From assembly GCA_019096065.1 (NCBI GenBank), contig JAGUCH010000003.1, positions 11,098,001 through 11,162,000 on the forward strand: 64,000 bases of DNA, in the 5' to 3' direction. This DNA comes from Paracyclopina nana (taxonomy: Eukaryota; Arthropoda; Copepoda; Cyclopoida; Cyclopettidae). The position numbers and the translations under genes were made by a program. Positions within the stretch are counted from its first letter, which is position 1; every line of letters begins with the position of its first letter. This document shows, one piece after another, positions 53,561-64,000 of this stretch. The notes under the pieces are model-generated. The model was not told the DNA's origin. It saw only the letters and a list, made by a program, of their open reading frames with translations, and did not search any database.

Positions 53561-56500
53561 ATGAGCAACCTCAATATTTCAGAGATTGCCCTCAAATGGC
53601 TAAACAGCCTCAAAGATCAGCCAAATTGGCCTCAAGTGAGAACTGGTCTAAAGCAATTGGAAGAAGACTCTTCCCATGATAGAGAAAAAGTCATGGAAAT
53701 TCTCCTCAGCTCTTGGTGCTCACACATTGAGGTAATTCAAAAATTAAAATAAATTTTTTTTATTGCTGAGTAAAAGTGAATGTTGTATGCAGCAAGGCCT
53801 ATCCGATGAAAGCTTAGTTGGTCCAGTAGATGATGCTCCTGAGGATGACAAATCAGCTCTGGTAAGTCTCAAGGGTCTCAGTTTGTTTGTAATGATATCC
53901 AAGGATCAATCACTAATCCTGGCTGATCCCCCAAAATACTAAAAAGGCCAAATTACTCCAACTTCTGCTGTTTTTTCATCACAACTTTGCTGAGGGAGGA
54001 AGAGAAGAAAAGTTGTGAAAGAGTCTTTGACCAATTGAAACTTTTTGTTTCAGTGGAATTTGGAAGCACTTGCAAAGATTCTCTTGGATGATTACCAAAA
54101 AAGGCTGGAAGAAATTAAGGTCCATTCCATGGAGGAAAATGGGGAAACGACTGTGAAAGAAAGTAAGCTGAATTAATGATAAAAAATCTCTCAGTGGCTG
54201 CAGCTTCGTGGCAAAACTGAGCAGTCAGCTATGCAAGCACAACTCAGCACTTTCCTTTTTTGCAGTTTTGACATTATGCAAGTCAGGAGCAAACAATGAC
54301 ACAACTGAGTTCAAGCTGGAATTTCCACGGATTGAGCCACGCTATTTTTTCGGTCTGTGCCCAATCAACTATACAACAGGAGAGAGCTTAAAAGCATGCT
54401 CTGGATGCAATTCAGTGTTCTACTCTAATAAAGAAGCCCAGAAAGTGGATTGGAAACGACACAAAGCCCTTTGCAAGGCTTTACAGCCCTTAGGCAAGTC
54501 ATATCACCACTCATTCTAATGTAGCACGTGGTTATTACGTAATACCAGCAGCTGCGGCCTAAGACCTACAAAAATTTATTAATGAGATCACATCTTAATT
54601 CCCTCCTTCCTCACAGTTCGTCAAACACCAGGTGTGCATCCACTTCACAAGGCACCAGAAAAGACCAAAACCATTATACCCTACTTAGAAGCCACGCTAG
54701 GCAGAAAATTGGAACAATATGAGCAAGATGTACTTACCTACCCGAAGCTTTGCAATGTTTGCCTAGATGGCAACCAGGCAAGAAATTAGCTGCTTTTGTG
54801 CGATTCCATAATGAAAGTTTACTCTCTTTTCCCCTTCATGAGTGAGCTGATATTTGGCCATGAAGGTAATGCTTTCAGCTCAACTTGCCTTTTTCTGTTC
54901 ATCACCCCACCAAGAATCCCTAAAGCATAATGCTCTAAAATATAATAATGCAGAAAAAGTGGACTGTTCAAGTAAAGAAGGGATAACAAGAACTTTTCTT
55001 GTTACTTCATGACATTCAATTGACTTGGAATTTCTCAAAAATACTGTAAGGAAAAAATTACAGAAAAAGGGGTTTAGTTGAGGAGCTCATTTTGACCAAG
55101 AATTTATGATCAGGATTCAAAAGTGTTGGTGGGGATCAGAAAAAACACTAAAAAGGAGATGTAGTACAAATAACAGCCTGTATAGCATAGAGAGCTGAGC
55201 ACTATTGCAATTTGGCAAGACTTTTTCCCATCTGTTGGTATTTTTCTTTGATCTAGCACAAAGGCTGTATAGAGAAAGGCCTTTCCTCCATAGTCTTGAT
55301 TAAAACGATATACTAATTCATCTAGGAGTAGCTTTTACCATATTCTGTTTACTGTTGACAAGATGGAAAGATTACCAGTTCCTGGCAACTTTTTGGTTTT
55401 CCTAAGGTAGCAGAGTGGTGTTGATTACTTTTTTGAGAAGAGTTTCTGCTCACCTCTAAGTGATATTGGGAAAGCCCTTGTAAACTCTCAGGAAACAAGG
55501 GAAATCAATCACCACTGACCAAGTTAACCAAGTGATTGAATAGAGCCCAGCAAATATTATTTAATACCACAAAAGCAGTGAAAACCCTCATAAAGGCCAT
55601 GCTAAGGAGCTGCAAAAAGTGCCATTGTGCAGCCTATTGCTCAGCTGACCACGAAAAAGAGGATGAAGATGATCACAAGAAAAGTTGCCAATTTCTGGAA
55701 ACCCTATTACAAGATTATGTCAAAGCAAGGCTTGAAGGCCACCCGATTGCTAGAAAGTGGAAGCCTCGACAAAAACCAATATGGTGAGTCTCAAGCCACC
55801 AAGACTTCCCCCTTTTTCCTCAAAATTTATGTAGCCAAGTCACTCTGGTGGAAGAAGCATCCAAACACAATCAAGCAAACAAAAGTGAAAGCAAATACAT
55901 CCCCTAGAGACTTCCTCATTGCCCAACATCTAACTCCTTAACAAAAAGTTAAAAATAGCTTTACTAGTCAAGTGAGAAAGTTGTACTATTTCAGTGCTCA
56001 TCTGCCAGAGTCAATGGAAGCATTTTTCCAACCAGACCTCTGCCTATGGAGGAAGGTCTGCCCGAATATCGATGACAATTTGCTGGGCTGTGAACTCAGA
56101 CAGCTGAGCTATGACTACAACTGTCAGCTGACTGCGCTCTATGGAGCTGAGCGCGCTGGTCAGCTGGCAGGCGGAAAAGGAAGCATTCATGCAGCTGAGA
56201 CTCTGGTGGTCCACGTGGTTGGAGCCAGGCAAGCTGAGACTTTGGACTTGACTCGCTGGGAGCTCTTCCACCACCAGCTTCCAAGGCTGAAATCACTCAC
56301 AGTGGTATTCATAGGGCCTGAATTGAGGTGAGGTTGCAGAATTGCCTCTGATTTGTGGGAGTGATTTTTGTATTTTATTATGCAGGTCATGCTGCCCTTT
56401 CACAGACTTCACAAGTTCATCCAGGCATTTAAGAGCCTCTAAAGGGATCAGCAGCAGTATTCGGTATTTATTCGTGCCGAAAGTTTACCATGACTTTGCT

Positions 56501-56860
56501 GATGGGAAATTGGAGTTCAAAGCTGGCGAGGACGTGAGGAAGCCTGACCTTGTTTTAGCACTCAATTGCGGCTTCATATTTTATCAAGGCTGGGATGCTT
56601 CGCTGGCCGCCATGATAAAGTACCCTGACGTGCCTCTGATTTTCACAGAGTATTACGAGGAGGATTGCAGGCTGGACCTCCAGAAATTAGACTCCTTCAT
56701 CGATGACGAGCTGGAAGTGGTTGTACAGCCCTCAGCCAATCCATTTTGTAGCCTCCTGCCCGCAAGAATCCCAACTGGATTTGCCTTCAGGAAATTCAAG
56801 CGGCGAAACGTTGTGATGTCAAACGATTTCATTTGTGTAGTCCGAGCCCAGAAGGCCTGA
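53561..56860 (+). CDS. MYND zinc-finger protein with MSS51-type C-terminal domain
   Basis: Eight exons join in phase: 53561-53731, 53793-53861, 54054-54162, 54266-54493, 54617-54777, 55551-55783, 55995-56327 and 56386-56860, giving 592 residues. The start of exon 6 is the least certain. Residues of about 165-195 form a MYND-like finger in which the usual YCSxxCQ reads YSNKEAQ, so two zinc ligands are missing. A second finger (CNVC, CKKCHC, YCSADHEKEDEDDHKKSC) is more complete and is split by an intron. The C-terminal 270 residues follow the pattern of MSS51/ZMYND17 proteins: LVVHVVGA, WELFHHQLPRLKSLTVVFIGPEL, then PDLVLALNCGF, PLIFTEYYEEDC and NPF. Mammalian MSS51 is a mitochondrial muscle protein; the invertebrate role is not known to me. 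Exons 4 and 5 both end in GC donors. Poly(A) signal at 56940-56945. Confidence 0.85.
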
Positions 56861-57061
56861 ATTCCACATTTCGCCTTTTCACCTCCATTTGGGTGTCCCA
56901 AGGGAGCTGTTTGAAGTGAAGTATGCGCGAGAAATTCATAATAAATCTGGCTTACCTGAACAAGGTGATTTTCTCAGATTTGCTTATATGAGAAGAAGTC
57001 TACACTATCTGTAAGTGAAGAATTCGCCCCGGAGGATTGTAAAGTTGCTTGGATCAAGGCC

Positions 57062-57895
57062 ATGTCAAGGCCTGCATACACACATATTCACCGGTACCAA
57101 TCTTTTCATTTCCCTGAGCAGGAAGGAAGTGTAAGACAGCACTGCTGCTGTATTCGCATGCACCAGCAGCTGCTGTCTATCATAAATACATCGTACTGCA
57201 TTTCTCTTTTAAAAGCAGCAGCCATTTGGAGAAAAACCTCATGGTAAAAAAGTCGCGGTTGTTTACATTTTACCGTCCCCGATTTACGCTCCATTTCTAG
57301 GCATAAATAAATATGATGGCCAGCCATGCCAAAAGAAGCCCTAAAATTATAGCTGTGATTTAGCAGCTTTTGCTGCAGATAATCAACACAAAATATTGTG
57401 GGTCAATAAAAAAAATGCTGAGCTGGCCGTAAAAAAAATGCCCAATGGAAAATAACGTGCAAAATCGAAAGGGTAAATAGCATGGTTGTCATCCCTATGG
57501 TCAAAAGAGTGAAAGTAGTCCAATTTTTTCCAACTTGGAAACTTTTCACCTTGCTTCCCATCAGGTTTTTGATAAAGAAGATAAAGTTTAGCGGCTCCAA
57601 GTTCAATGGGACACAACTGCACTCCTCTCCTTCTTCTACCTTTCTTTCCTCTTTAAGTAGTAAAGTAGCAGCAGTAGTATACCATAGCTCAGCATGGTAT
57701 CTGGTATGCATATACCATTTTAGCTAGCCCATCCTCCATGCACGGAGGATCGAGGCTGTGACCGAGAACACCTTTGCCGCGCTGGTGGACGAAAGAGCCG
57801 CGACTTTTGGAGATCATACCCAAACAATAAGTGAAGACATGAGGAGAGCCTCCAAAGTTCCTGCAGTTGCCATTACCACAGCTCCATACCAGTGA
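57062..57895 (+). CDS. Candidate two-exon microprotein (78 residues)
   Basis: Exon 1, 57062-57130, starts with ATG (MSRPAYTHIHRYQSFHFPEQ) and ends at a GTAAGA donor in phase 0. Exon 2, 57728-57895, starts after CTAG and runs to a TGA. Exon 2 is GC-richer than its surroundings and looks coding: ARRIEAVTENTFAALVDERA, then DHTQTISEDMRRASK and a terminal TTAPYQ. The exons join in phase. I do not recognise a family. The exon pairing is an inference from phase only; exon 2 alone is more convincing than exon 1. Confidence 0.35.
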
Positions 57896-60800
57896 TATAT
57901 TGTGAGAAAATGACCAGTGAAATCAAGTTGTCATTGTCAAAGCCAGGTTGGCCTTGCTTTCAAAATTGGGTAAGCCTTTTTTCTTGCTAGAGCACAGAAG
58001 GCTTTCACTTTTACAGCTTTTTTAAAGAGGCACACGCAAGGCGGAGTTTTTCTTTTATGCAGTTTTGCACTTCGTTCATTATCAGCTGTGCTAGTCGAAA
58101 ATTAGCAGCTGATTGATGCAAAAGAGTAAGCAGGTATATACTACGAAAAAACATACGTAATGAAACTTTGAAGGCTTGCAGGTAACTCTTTAGACAGGCA
58201 TTAATGTGCAATTGCTTTTAATTAAGATTGTGATCTTTTGGCAGCTACGATTGCGCAAAATTGCATTCTGCTTGAACTACAGTTGAAATGAGTTGCTTAG
58301 TTATGGCTTTTTCTTTATTAGCTTCAAGAAAGGCCTGCCTTTTTGGCATAATGAATTACGGTGCGAAAAAGCGCCAAAATGTCACGCATCCTTGACATTT
58401 GCCATTTGTTACAATTAATATGCTGTAATTCAATAATGGAAGTGACAGCTCTGAAAAAAAAACCTCGAGAAAAAACGAGAAATTTATATGTGCCACCGAA
58501 GTTGCAACTTTTTTGTCAGCTGAAAGCAATAATAAAAAAACATGACAGCAAAAAATATGCAAACTTAAAATAGACTTCACTTAAATTACAGCTTCAGTAA
58601 AATTGGCTTTTCCCAAAGAAACCAATATTTCAGCTTAAAAAAGCTAGCTAGCAAATATTTTTCATTTAAGATCGCTTGGTATTTGCACTTATCAAGTATT
58701 TGTTCAGCATGGCAAAGAAAGGCCGAGAGAGAGCATTCTGGGCTATTCTTGATGATGCCCTCATAACTCAAATCACAATTAAGGCCAATTTTTGAAGGTG
58801 TGGGGAGCATCTCATTAAATGCAGCCATAACTCAGGTCGCCCAAAATTCATGAAGCTAATGATAAATAGCTCTAATTAGCCTTTCATGTTAAAAATTTTT
58901 TCTAAAAGGACTTTCTTGACTTGGACATTGCTTGAAAGGCTACGTTTTGTTGCATATTAGTTATATTCAAATAAACACTAAAGATATAGGTCAAAATTTA
59001 TCGATTTCACGTAAACTGCTTAATTAGGGCTTTCTCCTCCAAAAAAATATGTCGTGATGGAATTGCTTCCTCTTGGTATGCATGTGAGGAGAAGATATTC
59101 TCAATATAATACTATACACATGTTTAATGAGAAGAAGATTCAGGAATATTATTCATACCTTCCAAGATAACTTCGTTTGAGTACATATTTATCGTATGAT
59201 GCAAGTCATGACAATCATCACCAAACGAATTTATTAAGAGAATAGCCAATACTAATCCTTACATGGAGTATGTCTAAATCTCCTTTCAAAGAGCTTAGCA
59301 ACATGGAATTACTCTGCTATAATAATATAGTGCTCTAAGTGATTTCATGAAAGTTTCCATGCTGAATTTTCGATTTAAAAATCCTACAGAGCTTGGCATT
59401 AACTTTGGACTGAAGTGCTTACAATTCTCTGAATTCGACAGTATGTATTTTGAGCAACCTTTCCTCAAAAAGATATGATACTGAGCCAACCCCAAAAGTT
59501 TTTGTAGGTCAGGCCAAGTAACTCAATTTCTTTTGGTTGGAAGTAAAAACATGCCATAAAGTAGATTTGTTACTTTGGGGTGAAAGGCAGTACTAGCAAA
59601 TAAAAGGGAAAATAAATTGTGTAATTTCTATTTTAAGCCTTTTTCCCTTTCTTTTATTATTAAAAAGGCTGCCTGCAAGCTTATCATTTTCGTATTCCAT
59701 CTGGTATATCCTCATCCAAAGAAGTTTCTTAAGACAAAACTTTGAGGGAACTATGGTGAAAGCTCGACTCGGCATACTTTTAAATGGAAGCAGTGAAAAA
59801 AAGCCTTTTTACTAATACCACAGTATCTTAATATCCTCAGCCAGTTTCAGCATCAGTACAACCTTATTTCAGTTCAATTTGGACTTTTTCAGACAAACGC
59901 TCTTAAACAGTTAAAAAAGTCCTCTAGAAAAGATAATAAAAAAACCGAATTTTTTTTTATAGTTAGAATCCACTTTTTAGCCACTTGCAATGGTTAAAAG
60001 CCGCAAGTGGTTCTTTGCCTTTGTTTACGGTTAGACGGAAAGGCTTAGAACAATCGTAAGCTCGCAATTAGAAAGCTCTGTTGAAGTAGATAAGATATGG
60101 AAAAACTTGGAAAACCAGAAGTTATCTGACATCCTGTTATATTGCATTAAAGTTAAGGAAGTCAGAGGCCTAAGTTTTCGAACCTCAAGTCATTTGATAA
60201 AGGGGCTTTGTCACGACTTGTAAGCACTTTGCACATTTTCTAGATTATTATATGTAAAGTAATTCAGTTATTTCGAAGCTTCTTACCTTTATCCTTGAAA
60301 TAGTTTCCATTCATCATTCCAAATGATTCCATGGCCAGGCTTGGAATTTAGCATTTTATTCGATTGGAAAGGCATTAGAAAAGAATTTCTACTTTCATCA
60401 TATTTCAACTTTGAGCTTGAAAATTGATCGCAGTCGCCTCACTCTACTCAGTGTCTCAGTTTCTTTTTAAAAGGCTTTGCAGCTGACGAGTGACCACTGA
60501 CCAGCGCGCAGGGCGAAGCGGGCAGCGGAGCGCGCGCGCGTACTGGTCAAGGCATAACGGCCGTTTTTCTGCTTCTGCCGCGAGGAGCGACAACAAGACC
60601 GAAACTTGCTGCTGTTACGTAAAACCGAATAAACTTTCATAGCTTAAATTCATTTCACAATTGGTGCATTGCAATAAGTTGATATTTTGGTAAATATGCG
60701 AAAAATATTAAATTGACGTTAAAATGCAACTGCGAGACAAAGAATTAAAAATTCGTCAAAGCGCATCTGGTCAAAAACTTTTTGAGTAAACAATAAAGTT

Positions 60801-61199
60801 GAACTAGTAAACGGCTACTAAACGCTCAACAGGAAATAAAAATAGACATTCTTAAATTAAAAGTTAATTTAAGAGCTGTAAAACTACACACTGGCGGATA
60901 AATGTTGTGATGACATGATGTCTCAGCTCAAGTGTTTCATCTTTGCTCAGTGGAAAGTCGTTAGACCAAAACTTAGGCTAATTGGGAAAATTGACTGATT
61001 TTGACTCCTGCTAGCTCAAGTTTCAACACCTTCGAAAATGGCTGTTTGTATTTTGGATCTGTGTCTAGTCTTCCAAGATTGGATGGTTAATTGGGTAAAA
61101 AAAGGTTTCTTTTTCAAATTCACGATTTCGCAGCTTTTTAAAAATGAGCTTTCCAATTTGTACTTTTCAGTTTGCTGACTGGCATGGCCACCCTCAAGG
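57896..61199. other. Long intergenic stretch, no gene seen
   Basis: About 3.3 kb, AT-rich, with many short open frames that lack domain signals. A GC-rich island with GCGCGC runs lies near 60510-60550 and could be a promoter. No repeats with clear ends were noticed. Confidence 0.45.
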
Positions 61200-61605
61200 A
61201 TGATTGATGGGTTGGAAAACATCACAGCTCGAGGTCGTTCTCAGTCGTCAACTTTTCCCCACCGGAGGAGAAGCATGGAAGCGAGCGCAGCCTCGTCGGA
61301 GGCCGCCGTTTGCAACACGAGCGTGCACCTCGTCAAAGATGACTCAAAGGAGCAGAAAATCAAGTGCTACATCGTTCCGCCAAACTCAACGCCAATTCCG
61401 GCTCAGCAGTCGGAATCGATTGCTTGGTGGGACCAAGGATCGCCCAGTAAACTCCCCCTCATACCCAAAACGACCCCAAGGGCCAGGGTGTCCCTGCTGG
61501 GTCGCGTTTTGCAAAGGCAAGGCTCCAAACCGAGTGGAGTGCCTTTGGAGCCCATGAAGAATAACGAGGACGACTTGGATCCTCACGAGGACAGCGAATG
61601 TGGAA
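61200..61605 (+). CDS. Unidentified 5' coding exon, gene continues elsewhere
   Basis: An open frame from ATG 61200 ends in a plausible phase-2 donor (GGAAG followed by GTTAGT at 61606). It encodes about 135 residues rich in Ser, Pro and Arg near the start, then KEQKIKCYIVPPNSTPIP, SIAWWDQGSPSKLPLIPK and RARVSLLGRVLQRQGSK, ending in an acidic DDLDPHEDSECG. A second in-frame ATG at 61275 could also be the start. The composition suggests a disordered regulatory N-terminus. I do not recognise the protein, and I could not find a convincing next exon before the window end. Confidence 0.5.
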
Positions 61606-64000
61606 GGTTAGTTTTTACTTTTAGTATTGGCATTTTATTATGCTGTTTGTAGCAGGTCAAGGTTTGCTAGCATCATTTGATAATATGTCTGAAACATGCT
61701 CTGATTCTGACGTTGATTATGGGCCAGAAAAGAAAAGCCAATTTGCTTGAGCAGGAAAATATTCATCCTGGATTCAATCGTTTTGATGCGTCAAAAGTTG
61801 TTGGATGACTGGTCCGGATTTATATCTGGTCTAGTTGTGCAAATATTGGGTCCTTTTTGAACCGTATGGTGCCCATTCGCAGTCGATAAAAAGTTGGATG
61901 CACTTTAGGGCTCTAAGCCTCACGACGAGAGCTTTGATGCTAGACGAAAACTTGATTAATTTCAATCTTGGAATTTTTCACCTGAACTAATAGTGCTATC
62001 TTTCGAAAAGAAAATAGTGGCCTGAATGAAAATATTTCATAATGGTCTAGCACAGAAACTTTGCATGATCCAGTGTTCCCTCCTTTCCGGACTTTCGTTC
62101 TGAGTGCCACAGAAGCCCCCGGAAAAGTTTGCTCTATCAAGTAATTTGACAAGCTTAATGCATTTGTCAATTTTTTTTAAAGTTTCCAAAGTTTTGAGCT
62201 TCCTTCCGGAGCTGTCAAGTATGTCAAAGCCTCCTCTTTTTGAAGGAAACCAATCCTTTGCTAAATGAGGGAAAATCATCTCAAAGAAATTGCGAGCTGT
62301 CACGAAAAAGCCAGAGGAAAGAGAACTCTTTCAGTCAACACAAGCTCAACAAAATGAGCTGAAAAAGTTGCTGCACATCGAAATGTTGACATTTTCTTTT
62401 GGTTTTTCCTCAACTGAACATTCCAATTAATATTAAGACAAAGAGTATCCTGTTAGCTCATCTGACCAGAAAAATGTATTCCAGTATTCCTCTTTGAAAA
62501 GTTGGTGCAAGCAATTTCACGTTCCATCTGCGCTAATGCATCAAGTGAGCTCTTACGTGGATTGGAGTGATGCAGAAAATCCGGAAAGCCCAGATACCCA
62601 CTCGTTCATCAATAACTATTTGAACTTTTGCTTGTCCTTTCGTTGCATAACTTATAAGTGAAACTTCTTAACAAAAGAGGTCGCCCTAGGCAAAAGCTCT
62701 TGCTATTAAAGAGCGACATCTATAATGTAAATTGCTTAAGCAAACATGGCTTAAGTCTTATAGCTTCCTCGTCATAATGTTTTTACACAGCTTTTGAGCT
62801 CTTTTTTAGGCTCTAAAATTGCGTTTATGGCTAAAGAATATCTTTTCTCTAAAAGGTTTTTGTAAGCCCATGTTATCTTACATGATTTTGATGGGTGAGG
62901 TGGAAATGAAAATGTTTTCAAAGTATATAGACTGAATTTTTTTTGCGAGGGCCCGACTTCAATCCGGGAGAAAGTTTGCATTGCAAAAACGAACTTTTGG
63001 CGGAAATTTCTCACATTGGACAAATATTGGTGCAGATTCCAAAGATGACTTTCATCTTTATGTAATCTATGTACTGATGCCACTTATTACTCTGATCTCC
63101 TATATTTTACCTGCTGTTTTATTGGACATCAACCAACTCAGGCCAAAAGTGAAGCTGCTTTTTTCTTTGATATCTCGTATGACATCATGACAATTTGTCC
63201 TCATGAAGAACTAATACATCTTGGGAAAATTATTTTTAGCCTCAACATCCAAGGCCTCATCCAGAAATAGACAAAAAGTTCCCTTATTGCCTCGTAGTGC
63301 ACAAAGAGCAAGAAATGACAAAAAAGACTTTCTATTGAAGGACTTCATCAGTTTGTTTTGGCCTTAATTACCTGACATGTGTCTAATCTTATTTTGGCTC
63401 TTTTAGTTGATGTTTTTCCCAGCTAAACTTCAGCATATGAAATCTTTGGGAGAACCGGAGGTTTTGCCATGTATGCATTTTGCTTCGGCTGTGCTATATC
63501 CTCGCGAGCCAAAAGCTCTGCTGCATGGAGGGGAGTCAACAAGAAAGGAAGAGGCCAGTCGCATTTTAGAAGAGAAGCCGTGAGATCTAAGTCAGTGTTC
63601 GTGTGGAGGAGCTCTTCTTTGATCGTGCAATTTTGTCGGCCTTTTGCTCCATGTGACTGCGATACTAATCGGAGTGTGCAAGCCACTAGTTGCTGGTTAC
63701 AAGGCTGATTCAGCTCTCACTGTCAAGCTGTAGATGAATCGGCACTCGGAACAATCGGAAAAAAATCCAATGTTCCCCTGAATAATTGATAACTAACCAG
63801 TACTGCTACAGTGTGAGGAGCCAGCTGCAGTAATCATGTATACGATAGGAGATCCTTTCGCAAAGTAAGTACCTGGATACCGAGTGAAAAAAGTAGGATC
63901 TTTCCACGCCGAGTATACACACATGCATGAAACTTTCCGTGCACATGACATTTTGGTCTGCTCCTCAGCTGTAGACGATTCCTTCTGGATTTTCTCTGCT
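61606..64000. other. Probable intron or intergenic sequence, no exon recognised
   Basis: This may be the first intron of the gene starting at 61200. A frame of about 58 codons at 62484-62661 (YSSLKSWCKQFHVPSALMHQ...) follows a possible AG acceptor, but the evidence is too thin to call an exon. Confidence 0.35.

Noticed and set aside
62484-62661. Possible second exon of the gene beginning at 61200
   Set aside because: The acceptor is weak, phase 2 does not give this frame, and the frame runs to a stop without a donor.
63423-63686. Minus-strand open frame of 87 codons
   Set aside because: No signal peptide, domain or splice context; likely chance.

Overview
This window looks like nuclear DNA of an animal, most likely an arthropod. 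The reasons are spliced genes with GT-AG introns of about 55 bp to several kb, a cacophony-type Cav2 calcium channel with duplicated IS4 exons, a Salvador homologue with WW and SARAH domains, tandem Shab/Kv2 channels, and non-autonomous hAT-like transposons. I cannot place it more finely. I saw no rRNA, tRNA or CRISPR array, and no prokaryotic features. All gene models come from reading splice sites, phase continuity and protein motifs by eye; no search or transcript was available.

Layout, left part: (1) 1-239 minus, 5' end of a secreted IGFBP-type cysteine-rich protein. (2) 1469-2765 minus, aminoacylase-1 in three exons, with a decayed copy of its last exon beside it at 1154-1400. (3) 2926-3409, a hAT-like MITE with an 8-bp target duplication. 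(4) 3794-5898 minus, an hnRNP F/H-type RNA-binding protein in six exons, head to head with (5) 6510-9887 plus, Salvador of the Hippo pathway in eight exons. (6) 11798-14779 and 15414-17936 plus, two tandem Kv2 (Shab) potassium channels with identical exon structure. (7) 20120-20616 plus, a small secreted protein. (8) 21524-22704 plus, a MORN-repeat protein carrying an apparent one-base frameshift.

Layout, right part: (9) 23631-47820 minus, a nearly complete Cav2 alpha-1 subunit in about 27 exons; every exon phase from the second exon to the stop codon is consistent. It has the four pore glutamates and two pairs of mutually exclusive exons, one for the domain I voltage sensor and one for domain IV S2. 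Its introns hold most of the repeats in the window: a 730-bp foldback, tandem hairpin MITE arrays, a hAT MITE lying between the two IS4 exons, and one intron made almost entirely of a repeat found again 4 kb upstream. (10) 50736-51011 minus, a doubtful small membrane protein. (11) 52116-53059 plus, a TLC-domain multipass membrane protein. (12) 53561-56860 plus, a MYND/MSS51-like protein in eight exons with two adjacent GC-AG introns. (13) 57062-57895 plus, a possible two-exon microprotein. (14) 61200-61605 plus, an unidentified exon. The rest is non-coding as far as I can see.

There is no operon-like logic. The Kv2 pair and Cav2 are neuronal excitability genes that happen to be neighbours. 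The most interesting material is in the Cav2 locus: how alternative exons and repeats are arranged inside one ion-channel gene.
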